Below, piece by piece: positions 48,169-60,045 of a stretch of 64,000 nucleotides of DNA (position 1 is its first letter; every line of letters starts with the position of its first letter). The stretch spans positions 374,501 through 438,500 of the forward strand of contig OY987273.1 of assembly GCA_963920665.1 (NCBI GenBank), read 5' to 3'. This DNA is from Straminergon stramineum (lineage: Eukaryota; Streptophyta; Bryopsida; Hypnales; Calliergonaceae). The notes under the pieces were generated by a model. The model did no database searches, was not told where the DNA came from, and saw only the letters and a program-made list of their open reading frames with translations. A program made the position numbers and the translations under genes.

Positions 48169-50680
48169 AGGATCCTTTGGTTGACTTCACTTGTTCAAGT
48201 ATATTCTCCCAACATTTTAGAGTGAATATCCCCACCAATTGCAAGTTCAATGTGCTTAAACTTCAAAATGTAGGCTTTTCTAGCCCTTCTAAAAGTTGAA
48301 GTTTTGTCTATCAATAGTTTTAGAAAAAACACATATGTCCTATAACTTGAGCATTTTAGTGAATATGTTGAAAAATGGATTAAAAATATATGTAAGAAAT
48401 TTTTAATCAAAAAAATTTCATATTTATTTATTTTTAAATTTTAAATTGGAAGGTGTTACTAATTGAAAGATAAACTAATATGCTAACAAATTTTGGAAAA
48501 ATTTGAGAATTGTTAATCCCAATGGTGGGAGTGTTCTAGTAAACAATTAATATCTTTTATTTTTATTTTTATTTTGAACAAATGGGACGAACCCATTGCA
48601 TTGAAAAAACTTTCTTTTTATTTGAAAATTTTGAAAATTGAGACCAAAAGACAACTTTCATATGTTTTTTCAACCCTCATTGCTTGCAAAATAAAACTCC
48701 TCATAATTTTTACCCCATTATTTGGAATTTGAATAGATCAAATGTTTTTGAGTAGGTATAAATCTAAAAAATCCTCCAAAAATAATCAATATTTTTCCAT
48801 AATATATTTTTTGTTGCTAGGTTTGACATTGAAAGAAAAAAAAACTTCTAATACTTGCAATATTTATCAAAATTACGTAATATGAAGCTTCAAACATAGA
48901 TTATCATGAGGAGCATCCATCCAAAAAAATTCATATACAAATTCCAAATTATGAAGTCAATAGAGTTTGCTTGAGTTTTCAAAAAGCCTAAAGTGGGCAC
49001 TTTGGTCCTTTGGAGGTTAATATTTAATTATTTATATTGTTCTTGATCTTTTGTCACATACTTGAAAATCAATATTTTTTATTTCCACACAATATTTTAC
49101 CCACTAAGACAATAACTATATATCACTAATCAATATTTTAAATATTTTTAAGAATAATTTCACCTTTTATTTTTTGGATATAATTAAAAAAAAGTTTAAT
49201 TATAAAATATAGATTATTTTATAAAAATAACTACTTTTTAATTTGGGTGAAGATATCATATTAATTATTAACATTGTGTCATTGCCAACTAAAGTGAACT
49301 ATCTTATGTTTTAATGTGTATTTTTCAACTTTCTTTTCCTTAAAATTTACTTATCCACTTTTACAACAACGGAAATACAAGGATCACTACACTTTTTTAT
49401 TTGAAAATAATATAATTATAATGTTAAAATTAATCTTTTGTAAATTAATGAAAATGTAAATTGAATAATTAGATTCATTCATAGTTTTTTTAATTAGTCC
49501 ATTGGTTAAATTTGTTTGTAAAGGTTTTTTCTATTTGTACTCAAGAAGTCACTTGGAAAAGAATTGCAAATAAATTCTTACCTTTCATTTTAGGAACAAA
49601 CTACACTTGTTTGTCACATTCAATAAGAATAATTACAGTACTTTAGAAAATAATGCATAGTTACGTAATAAAGTCATTATGCCAATTAAACAATAAAATC
49701 AAGACTCAAATCTTGATGAAATACTTAGGATTCCAAAGCACTAGCATAGAGAGTTGACTAGGGACTCTTGAGAATCAAATTATGAATTGATGAGCCTACT
49801 TGAATGCCACAAATTATGAATTGACGAGCCCACTTCAATGCCACAAATTATGAATCAATGAGCCTACTTCAATCCCGCATTGTTGTAGAATGATGCCTTG
49901 AGTTCCTATTACTTGTCCCTTGGTCAAAGTAGAAAATGAAGAGCCACTGCCACGGTAGTCTGTACACACCTGTTTTGGCGGGATTTTCAATTCAAAAAAC
50001 ATGAACTTCTTCTGGTGATGCCAACTTTCTTGTTGTAGTTGTTCTCGTTCTTTTCAACTTTTGGCAGTTCCTTGTTTCTTGTATTGTTGACGTCTTAATG
50101 CTATGGCAGTTCATTGCGGTAACAATGTCTTTGTGCGTTCAATCTCTTCATGCCAAGGAGTTCGACATCAACGCCTCTTTGATGTGACTAGGAGCATTGT
50201 TGTCACTTCTTGGTAAGCATGGTGGTTAGTTTCAAGGTGTGAAGGTTGATTAGAATAATTCTCCTCGGAAGGTTGCCTCACAAACTTCAAGGCATAACTT
50301 CTATAGTAGGAATGGTTGCATTTGTGGATTTCTTTGTTTTCTATTTGAAGAGGATTTGAATGGTCACATAGAAGAGTGCACTATGGTAGTTATGATATTC
50401 TGGAGAATTAGTGGTATAAGAATGTGCTCTATTGTTGTTTGGATTGAATTTGATAATAGCGAATGATCGAGAATTTTGAATGAATTCTTAGTCAATTGCA
50501 AAAGATCAATCAATCGACATAATTGGAGTATACATACAAAAATACGTATTGGTAGTGATACTAATATTTGCCTAGCTAGATGCTACATCAACATAGAAGT
50601 CATTATGACCCTCCATTTGGAGTTGGGATTTTGAATGCATATTATCAAATTGAAATGGTCTCAATGTTGCATTAGTAAAG

Positions 50681-51446
50681 TCCTTAGGATGATGCCTTAT
50701 CTGGAGATCTCTAGATGATCTTTGGATTGTGAATACATCTCCACAATAAGAGTAGATTGGTTCTATGCCGCATCATCAAAGTTCATTGTATCACCCCTCA
50801 TCTAGAGATCTCCAGATGATCTTTGGATTGTGAATATGTCTCCACAATAGGAGTAGATTGGTTCTATGCCGCATCATCAAAGTTCATTGTGTCACCCTTC
50901 ATTTGGAGATCTCCAGATAGAGCTAGGATTTGGTGTACGTGTCCTCAATAGGATAAGACTATCTCAATGTTGCATCAACAAAGTTCAATGGGTGACACCT
51001 TTAGTTATTGGGAGATCTTTAGGTGGAACATTGTTTGGAAACACATGTCCTCAATAGGATAAGACTATCTCAATGTTGCATCAACAAAGTGCATTGGATG
51101 ACACCTTATCTAGAGATCTCCAAACGGAGATGGATTTATAAATGCTTGTATGTACCAATCTTTGACTAGTTGCATGCTATGTTAGCAAAGTTGTTTGGGT
51201 CATACCATATTTGGAGATCTCTAAATGGAATTGGGTTTAGAAATGTGTATCCAATTTAGGATTGAATTGGTTGAATGTTGCGTTACCATCAATGAACTCA
51301 CTAGGTCACCCCTCATTTGGAGATCTCTCAATGTAAGTTGGATGGGGGTTGAGTGTCATGTTAAGGATTTACTTGGTCCTTGTTGTTTCACCTTAGGTGT
51401 CTTGTTTATTATGCATCTGGAGATCTCTAGATGAAGCTAGGATAAA
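50681..51446. repeat. about 101-bp tandem array with AGATCT palindromes (right arm)
   Basis: Mirror copy of 37035-37800, with the same eight units. Confidence 0.9.
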
Positions 51447-51455
51447 GAATGTTCA

Positions 51456-51493
<38 letters not shown>

Positions 51494-51599
51494 TGTGTTT
51501 AATTCTTTAGTATGTTTGTTTGATTGTCTAGCTTATCATACATTCAAAGGTCTTCCCATATACTTTACGTTGAGATGGAAAATAAATAATGGATTCCTT

Positions 51600-52884
51600 T
51601 AGTGATTTCTATAGCAATGAGGTAGTCCCACATACAATTGGACATTCAATGGAAGAAGGTTTTGACAATTCAACAACTTGACTTGAGGCATTTAGCATTG
51701 GAGATGAAGTTAAGCTTTTTGTTAAGGGATTTGGTGTTCAAGTTGGAAAAGGATTGGTTGTGGATGCTTGTCTTGAGGGCCAATGGCTTAGGGTGGATAT
51801 TTCTTTGGAGTGAGGTATTTTGATTTTAGTTCAAACACATTCCATCATCTAGGAAGCCTATAGTATCCCTATCACTCTCTTCCAAAGGGGTAATAGGGCG
51901 TTGTTGGATATTTTTGACAAGACAGTGTTATAGATAGCAAATCAAATTAAGACCTCCTAATGTATTTTTTTGCCTTTGTTTTACAAGATAGTTGGATTGG
52001 GCTTGAGGTGCATTGGTAGAAGTTTGAGGACATTGTTGAGGCGTCAAGCAAAATTTGGTGCTAGAGGTTGGAAGATCATTTTCAAGATGCAACACTTGGT
52101 GAAGAGTATTTGGATATAACTATGTTGGATTTTTTCTTGACAAAAAAAGAAGCCATAATGACTCATGCCCAATAGCCATTGTCTGCCTACTAGTTTCCTA
52201 GTAGTTGATCGTTGAAATAGACAATCGACTATTTTGTTGCCACTCATGTTGCCGAAGATCCCTTAGCATATCTCGGAAGAAGAGAAAAAGCGCCTTGTTG
52301 ATTCATAGTGGGCAAGTCTAGTCTATACATCAATGATTTGCAGTTTGTTTGCAAAACTCAAGATTATGAGATTCAGAAGGTTGCTTCCATGAAATGCTAC
52401 AACAAACGATGCTACCAATTTTTATTCTCACAAGCAAACGTTGATGGTAAGGCAAAGATTCTATTTGAATTTGTTTGAAGACCAACACAAATATAGGATC
52501 ATTGCCTACGGAAAAATTTACCATTTTGATGGGGACTGGAATTAGAAAATCATCACACTAAAAGGTGCAAAAGTATGCGTTGCGATGTAGTACGTAATTG
52601 ACAAAATTTCAAAGTCAACATACCATAGTTATATTCTAATGTACAAAGAAGGCATTGTTTTGGGGACACATGGAAACAAAGGGATTAAGCAACCTAGGAT
52701 TGGAATCGTTCAAGTCATTGGAAGTATGAAAACAATCTTTCATGAGAATGTTGACCAAATGCCCCACCAAATGTGCGGCATTGGACACGGGAGAATATAC
52801 ACTCTCAAATTTCTACTTGCTAGAAATAACTCAAAACGTGTGCAAGTTGAGACCAACGAGGTAGTATCTCTAATTTTCTATTAG
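51600..52884 (+). pseudogene. decayed coding region in the right arm, unknown protein
   Basis: Not recognised. Protein-like sequence appears in more than one frame: SIGDEVKLFVKGFGVQVGKG and ACLEGQWLRVDI near 51694-51810, LEDHFQDATLGEEYLDITML with FFLTKKEAIMTHAQ near 52060-52170, LQFVCKTQDYEIQKVASMKC near 52335-52400, and an open stretch 52639-52884 (GIVLGTHGNKGIKQPRIGIV ... PHQMCGIGHGRIYTL). Several stops separate them. The last two pieces have conserved-looking Cys, His and Gly residues. It is probably a TE-encoded protein. The mirror copy at 35601-36885 has identical damage, so decay came before the duplication. Confidence 0.45.
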
Positions 52885-53211
52885 ACAATGTGTTGAATCA
52901 TCCGGAGATCTCCAGATGATCCACCTACACCTTGAATTGTTAATTACAAATGGAGATTTCTTATTTTTGTAGTTATATTTTACATTACATGTTGACTCAC
53001 CTCATAAATACCCTCCAAAATTGGTGGAAGGCTTCTAGCCACGGCACATTTGGAAGATGCAGCATGATGAAATCCCCCATTTGTTGTTGATTGTTAATCC
53101 TATAGATGTCATTCTTGAGGAAGACGAACCAAAATCCTACTACGGCCCCACAAACAAAGCACCACGGGAAAGCTTCAATCCATTGCTAAATGTATGAGTA
53201 AACGCAAGGAT

Positions 53212-55335
53212 ATACTTCAAATGAACAAAGATTTATGTATGATCTTTAATCAAGCATTTGACTTGAATTAGTGTATATTATTTTGGAATGGTTTGAAATT
53301 ATTGTAAATGTGTTTTTTGGAAATAGACCACTAAAGATCATTTTCATAATTTGTGTTTCAATGTTATTGTAATTGCATTTGTGAAATTCTCTTTTAGTCT
53401 CTGTTGCAAGTGTGAGATACTGAATTGGAAGTTAGTAATCATCATTGTTAATTTTTATTGTGACATCTCAAGATACAAATAGCTACCTATATTTTTATTA
53501 ATTTTTATATTTTATAATAAAGCGTATGAATTGAAATGGTAGCCCATAGTATTCTTTAATGGTTTCAAAATATTATAAAGAGATTGTACTTTCAATATAG
53601 GCCCTTTAGAATTGTTTTATTAATTGAGGGAACCTTGAAATTGTAAATTCTTTAGGGTGGTTTTCTTGCTAATATTTTGGGAAATGAGAAATGTTGAGTT
53701 ATTGCAATAAGTGCCTTGTTCTCAATACATAGGTCCTTTGTTATTGTATGATATGTTTTGCACAAATACTTGAGTTCACATAAATTCAATTTGATAGTAT
53801 GTATCTGAAATTCTCTCAATGATTGGAGGTCATTTGTTCTAGGGTTGAAGGTTCTAAACAATTGATTGTGTGCTGAGGTGGATTTTATAGAAGGTAGTGA
53901 TCATTATACTAACTAGTCCTCTATGCATCAAGGGCAATGTCTTGGATGCTTGACAAAATATCAAAATTCTTGGTGGCTTTTGGGCACTTATTGGAGATTA
54001 GACTAAAGATGAATTTTTCGACATTAAAAGAGTTTTTTTGACATATGCTTCTAGACAAAAATTTTTTGAGGCTTTTTCTTAGTTACAAATGTGACTCATC
54101 GAACAAGTTAGACTCGCATCCTAATCTTTGTGATCTCATAATGGATCTCTTTAATAAGCTTGAGGATGTGCAAGGTACCTTCGAATCAAATTGTTGTGTT
54201 CATTGATATGGATCCTAAGTTAAACATGCAATATAATTATATATGACCCCCGGTGTTAGAGGTTAGGGATGACTTGGATTAAACAAGTCTAGTAGTCTAG
54301 CTTCAAAACTACCACCAATGCATTTCTTTTTCTAAACGCATGCCTATTCTTTGATGTATCAAAATGAATGAACTATTGTGAATCCACCTTACTCTATACA
54401 AATGTCATTGCATATGTATTTGTAGAATGTTGAGGGGATTACATCAAAAGATCTCCAGATCTCTAATCCCCAAGTTAAATGTTGGAATTCTTCTATTTGA
54501 TTATGCAACTAAATGCCTCTATCCAATCATATAGACATGTAAGGATATGAATGTTTATTACTTAGACACAATCTACAACTTTGGAATTAAAGCAAATTCA
54601 TGGTTTTCTTCTACATCAAGAAATCTCTAGATCATTCATCTCAATGTCTAACTATATACAAAAATGTAGTATGGATGTTTGCATTGCTAAAATATGTTTT
54701 TTCTTTCAATTTTCCTATATGGACATGCTCTATGGAATATTTTCCTTTGTACTTTTAACATCATTGCAATCCCATTCTACATAATGTAGATGGTATTCAT
54801 CTAGAGATATGTCGAAGAAAAGTCCAAAATTCCCCCAAAAGTCCAAAAATAGTTAAATGTGGCATATGTAATATACATCAATAACAAAAAGTAATGCGTA
54901 GTGCAAAAATCAGATGTCAAAGCACAATACTACTTACCAACAATTGTTGCCAAAGTACACACTCATCTTCTTGATTAAAATCCCCATTGTTTGAACAAGT
55001 CTATTGCAAACAAAGGTGGATTGGAAATGCGGAAAACCAAAATGTGAAGCGTCCTGCAAGTTATACATGAGCAACAAAACAATGAGAACAATCAAATGAC
55101 GTAGCTCTGCAGACAAAATACAATTGCGATTTCAAGGTGTAAGGGAGAGAAGCTAGAGCTTCCGCCGATCAAGGGGCGGGAAAGAATTGTCACGGGAATT
55201 CAAATTCTTTGGAAATATATAGCATCTATCAATGTTCATGGTCCACTTTCTATGGTAGCACTTAAATGCCGCTTTATGTATTGCTTTTTGTCATCTTTGC
55301 GGCATAAAGATGCATTTGAAGAACAACAATAGCCC
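53212..55335. other. AT-rich flank with scattered AGATCT motifs
   Basis: No supported gene. AGATCTCCAGATCT at about 54452, AGAAATCTCTAGATC at about 54624 and ATCTAGAGATATG at about 54799 are relatives of the array motif. At 54834-54862 the minus strand reads GCCACATTTAACTATTTTTG, the inverted counterpart of the sequence at 32988. Confidence 0.45.
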
Positions 55336-55445
55336 CAAAAGGGCTTCTCAAATGCCAACCCGAAAAGGCTTCACTAACACCAACCAAAGAAGGCTTCACT
55401 AATACCAACCAAAAAAAGGCTTTGCTAATACCAACCAAAAAAAAC
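55336..55445. repeat. short minisatellite, about four units
   Basis: Units of 26-31 bp of the form AAGGCTTCACTAATACCAAC followed by CAAAAA, drifting at each end. Confidence 0.75.
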
Positions 55446-55635
55446 TCGTCAGTTTATAGTTTATATGCTATTCATGCTATTGTCTTAATCATGTGGTTGT
55501 TCATGTAGCTCTCATTTTTGGGGGATTTCTAAAAATTGCTTCTTCACTTATACTTTGTCCAATGTCTGGGTTTCTTAAAATATCCTTCCTTTAACGGTTT
55601 GGGGGCCTAAGGATGTGTAGTGTAGGTTTCACGCC

Positions 55636-55662
55636 TTAGGGTTTAGGGTTTAGGGTTATGAA
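55636..55662. repeat. interstitial telomere-like TTTAGGG run
   Basis: Three consecutive TTTAGGG units. Comparable CCCTAAA runs are at 11991 and 40598. The run is too short to be a telomere. Confidence 0.8.
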
Positions 55663-58600
55663 CAATTATAGATTTCTTTTGCATAAATTTGGAATCTCCT
55701 TAGTTTCTTAGGTAATGCAATTTATGTGAAGTTCATCGTTTGTTTCTACAAAAGCATTCTTTAAAAGCTTAGCATTTTAGAGACATTTTTTACTACATTG
55801 TTTTTCATGATTCGTTCATCTTCTTGTGTGAGCATTTTTATGTACACATGAATTATGGCATTTACAATTATTGTAGGCTGAAGTAATCTGTTTGTTACTC
55901 TCACTAAAGTATGAGTATTGCTTCACATATTCAATATAGGTTGTTCCATATGAATTCAATCTTTGAACTCTGCTATAATTTTGTGTTTTTTTGTACTTAC
56001 CTAATTTTTATTCATTGAAATGTAAACTCAATTCATTTGTAGTTAATATTTACTTGTAGTTAATATTTAATAATATGTATTTGTCAATTGATTTGCATAT
56101 GTCATTCCATAATGGCAATGTATTATGCATTTCAAATTCTACTAGTTTAGAATCATTGTTTATTATAATGATTGAACTCTTCAAAAGAATAATGATGACA
56201 TTAAGCATTTGGTGTACACCAAACAATTTCTACGTGTATGATGAGATGAAATCATGCTCATTAGTATTCATAGTTTTATTACTAAGAATAATAAAAAAAT
56301 AATACACCTTGAATATTTGAACTCTAAAAAATATTCTTCATTGCAAAGAAAATAACTTTATGGAATGTAGGTACATATATTTTTTTCAGGCTTTAGACTT
56401 CTAACAAATGAATTAATTTACACAATTCTGTTTCATATTGTTTTGATAGAATTGCATAGAAATCAATGCAAAATTTGTTTGAAGGTTTACATTTTAGGAT
56501 GATTTTAGTGAGTTCACTATTTCTTTTGTCAAATTTTGAATTTCACCAATTGAATGCTTAGGTCCTTCTCAATTTTTGTGAAGTTCTAATGAAAACAATT
56601 GTTCCACACTTCCACTTGAATGAGCAATTATTACTTGTATTTTTATGCTTTAATGTACGTTGACACCCAAGTTCAGAATTAAATTTTTTTCTTAGAGAAT
56701 TACTGTTTTATGGTACTTTTTTAAGCAAGTGTTTAGGTCACTCATAAAATTCAAGAAGTTTTCATTCATTTCTGATGATTATTTTAATGAAGTTGATTCT
56801 TGTATTTTTTTAAAAGAAAATTTGATTTGATCTCCCCATGAATGTACAATTACTATGTTCTTCTATTACAAATTATATACAACAAGAATCAATACCCTTG
56901 AATTAGTTATTGCATTAAATTGGCAACTGTTTCGACATAAATTTTGAGTATCATCTTAACACTATTATAGTTCCATGAAAAGATGATTTTAATTTGATAT
57001 AATAAATTAAAATATAATGCGCATATTTCACCAAAACAACATAATAGAATATGTATTCAACTCTTTCAATGCGTTCAAGGTTTTAGGCTCTAGTACTTCA
57101 AAGATAATATTTCATTTATAATCATAGATACCTTGAAAATTCCTACTGTAGTCACAATTAAATGCCTCTTACGAATAATTTGAATATTGCAAATGCTTTA
57201 AATTTTTAGAATTCGTAAATACATGGAATTGGTGCTCTTGAATCTCTAATTTTTGAACTTATAAAAAAAATTACCCTACTTCTATAATATTCATAATGTC
57301 TTCATTTACATTTGATGGTGTACAAAGCATGGGTTCAATCTGTGTTCTTTTCACATTAAAAAAAAAACTAGAAATTTTTTGCTAACTCCAATATCTTTTA
57401 AATTCCTTTAATTTGGCATCTCATACATTTATTTGAACTACCATGGACAATTCTTCATTTATAATTTGTTTTAAACCATTAATGTGAAAAAATAGTATGA
57501 ATTATGTATGATCATCAACTACAATTCTTCAAACAATTTTAGACTTCTCCACATTTTTCCCACCCCATGAATCAATAAGGATTCCATAAGTTGCAACATA
57601 AGTATTGTTTAACAATTTCTAGTAGAACCCAAGGGAAATTTCACCTATTTTTCCTAAAAATGAAATGATTAAGGATTCCTAAGCATAATGACTTGGTGTT
57701 TCTTTTCCTTATTTACAAAGAAAGAAATGGACGAATGGAACCTTTGCTTTAATTTAACCCCTACATGTATTTGACTATGTTTTCACCCATAGAAACATGT
57801 AACAAATTTTAGACACATATAACCGTAGGATCTTGATGTACGTTGGTTTCAAAAGATGTGGAATTATTTTTGAGAATTTACTTTGTGTACATTGCAAGAT
57901 ATTAGGGTTTGATTTGACAAAATCAAAGACTTTTGTTGGCCTTGCACAAACCAATGTAGCTGCACTTCAAAAGGTCATATCGTTATGAAATAATGTCCAA
58001 AATGGTTGTAACTCTTTGGATTCATTCTTCAAGTCAACTTGAATACATCACTACCTGCTTGAAAAATTTTAGATCATTTTGAATTGTACAACATATAAGA
58101 AAAAATGAGTACATGATAGAAAGAAGTAGAGAATGATTCAAGATACGAAATTGTTAACAATTTATTTATGGAATTGAAAATACTAATCCCAATGGTTGTA
58201 ATGTTGTATTAAATAAATTCCACCTAATATTTTAAGTATTTTTTGAAAATATGAAAAATTGAATTAAATAAAGGTCTTCAAATTTTATTTTAGAGTAAAT
58301 ATTCCATTGTAACCTATAAACTACGCACAACTAGAAGTCTTCATAACTTTCATCTCATAAATTAAAATAGAATAATTCAAAGCTTTCCATGTATATTTAA
58401 ATTTAGGAAACCAAATGCTTTAAATTTTATTTTACAAAAAAAAAATTAATCAAGAAATTTTTTTATGTTGGCTGGGCTGCCTACTGCACACTGAAAACAA
58501 TTTATCATACAATAATTTTTTAACCATGTATTCAAATTAAAGTTATAAAAATTATTGGACTTGAAAGTTACTCCTCGGGCACATGTTTATAATTGAAGTC

Positions 58601-60045
58601 ATACTATAATTGTGGACATTGGTATGATGAGCCATGACCCAAAATATGTATAGCTTCAAAATAGACTGATTAGAAAAGGGAATTTAATATGTCCAAGCCT
58701 TTTTATAACATACAAGAGAAGTTAGTTAGTAACGTAAATCCTAAACACTAACTAAATCATATAGGATTTCAATTCTCTATCATTTGTTTTTCCTACATTT
58801 GTACATTAAGTAATTGCCTAAGTTAAATTCATTATTATTTAAATTCAATTTAGTTACCCCTCTTACCATCCCCTTTTTAAAAAAAATTATGATTTCATCA
58901 TGTTCATTTCAAATTTGTTCCCCCCTCCCCACCTCTTGGTAATTTTTACATGCCATTGTGATGGCATTCAATCTCGAGGGGGGAACATTGGCAAAATCGT
59001 AGAAACTATGTGTGATAAAAAATAGGGTCTAATATACAACGATGCTAGCGTGTGAGCTTGGAGCCGTGAGCATGGAGTATGTGAGCCTAGAGCCTCCAAA
59101 ACTTTTTTGAGGCAAAAAATTGCCCCCAAATTTTTTTTGTTCATTTTTTCTTCCAAAATGGACAAAAATTTCCTATTTTTAGTGAATATTGTGACCTATG
59201 ACCATGTCCCCTAGAACCGTGGACTCTGGAATGAGTTATTTTTTATTCTTCTGAAATTGCTTATTACTATGGAAAAAGATTGTCAAATTTGATTGGAAAG
59301 TTGTAGCACTTAGTTCAATGATTACAATGGGAAATATGCTAGATGGTTTCAGTATTATAGATAGATGCCATTTGGACACAACTTAGTTGTGTTGTTTTCA
59401 CTACCTAATTTGAATACATAGGATTTGGTGTCTGAATATTCTAGAACAATTGGGATTTTTCATGTGACTTTGTGTAGGCTGAGTAGAAAACCTCAAGGTT
59501 TGGGTGAGATGATGAGTAGAAGCCATGGTGGATTTAGGATCGGCATTTGACTCGAATCTTAAGTTTTGGTGGTTTACATAATTTACAATTATAAAATTCA
59601 TTTCTCTTCATAATTGTAAGAACTGCCAAAATGTTGACATCCTCCCCCAAATTGTAGGGAATGGAGAAGATAAACAAAATGTGAAAAGAAAAAAACCCGG
59701 GGAATCCAAAGAATGAGGAAAGGGAAAAAATTGGGAAAGGAAAAAAAATGGGAAAAAACAACTAAGGACAAAGAAACTAAATAAAAATGGAAATTAAAAA
59801 AATGGGAAAATGAATTGGAACACATTGGAAGTAAAAAGACTATGAAGACGTTTCAAAAGTAGGAAAAATACTTGGAAATATAGTCATTTCTATGAATTGG
59901 CAACAAAGCATTTCACTTATGAAACATGCTTCTATAAATCAGAAATGAATTAACATTTTCCCTCTATACACTGCAAATCATTTCAATCGTAATATATGTG
60001 AATGAATACTATGTAATTGAAGTACAGGGATAAATGTAGCCATGT
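55663..60045. other. 4.4 kb of anonymous AT-rich DNA
   Basis: No convincing coding frame on either strand; frames such as 56075-56302 have no protein character. A purine-rich tract lies at 59640-59830 (GGAAAGGGAAAAAATTGGG-type), antisense frames of which are low-complexity artefacts. No TE ends were identified. Confidence 0.45.

Larger units (their letters stand above)
47500..53211. repeat. right arm of the giant palindrome
   Basis: Reverse complement of 35274-40981, 4 bp longer because of the (AT)n tract at about 51459-51488. It ends sharply at 53211, after which the two flanks no longer match, and no target-site duplication is visible. Confidence 0.93.

Noticed and set aside
59534..59825. 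Minus-strand frames rich in Phe/Ser that look like membrane proteins
   Set aside because: They are antisense readings of a low-complexity purine-rich tract.
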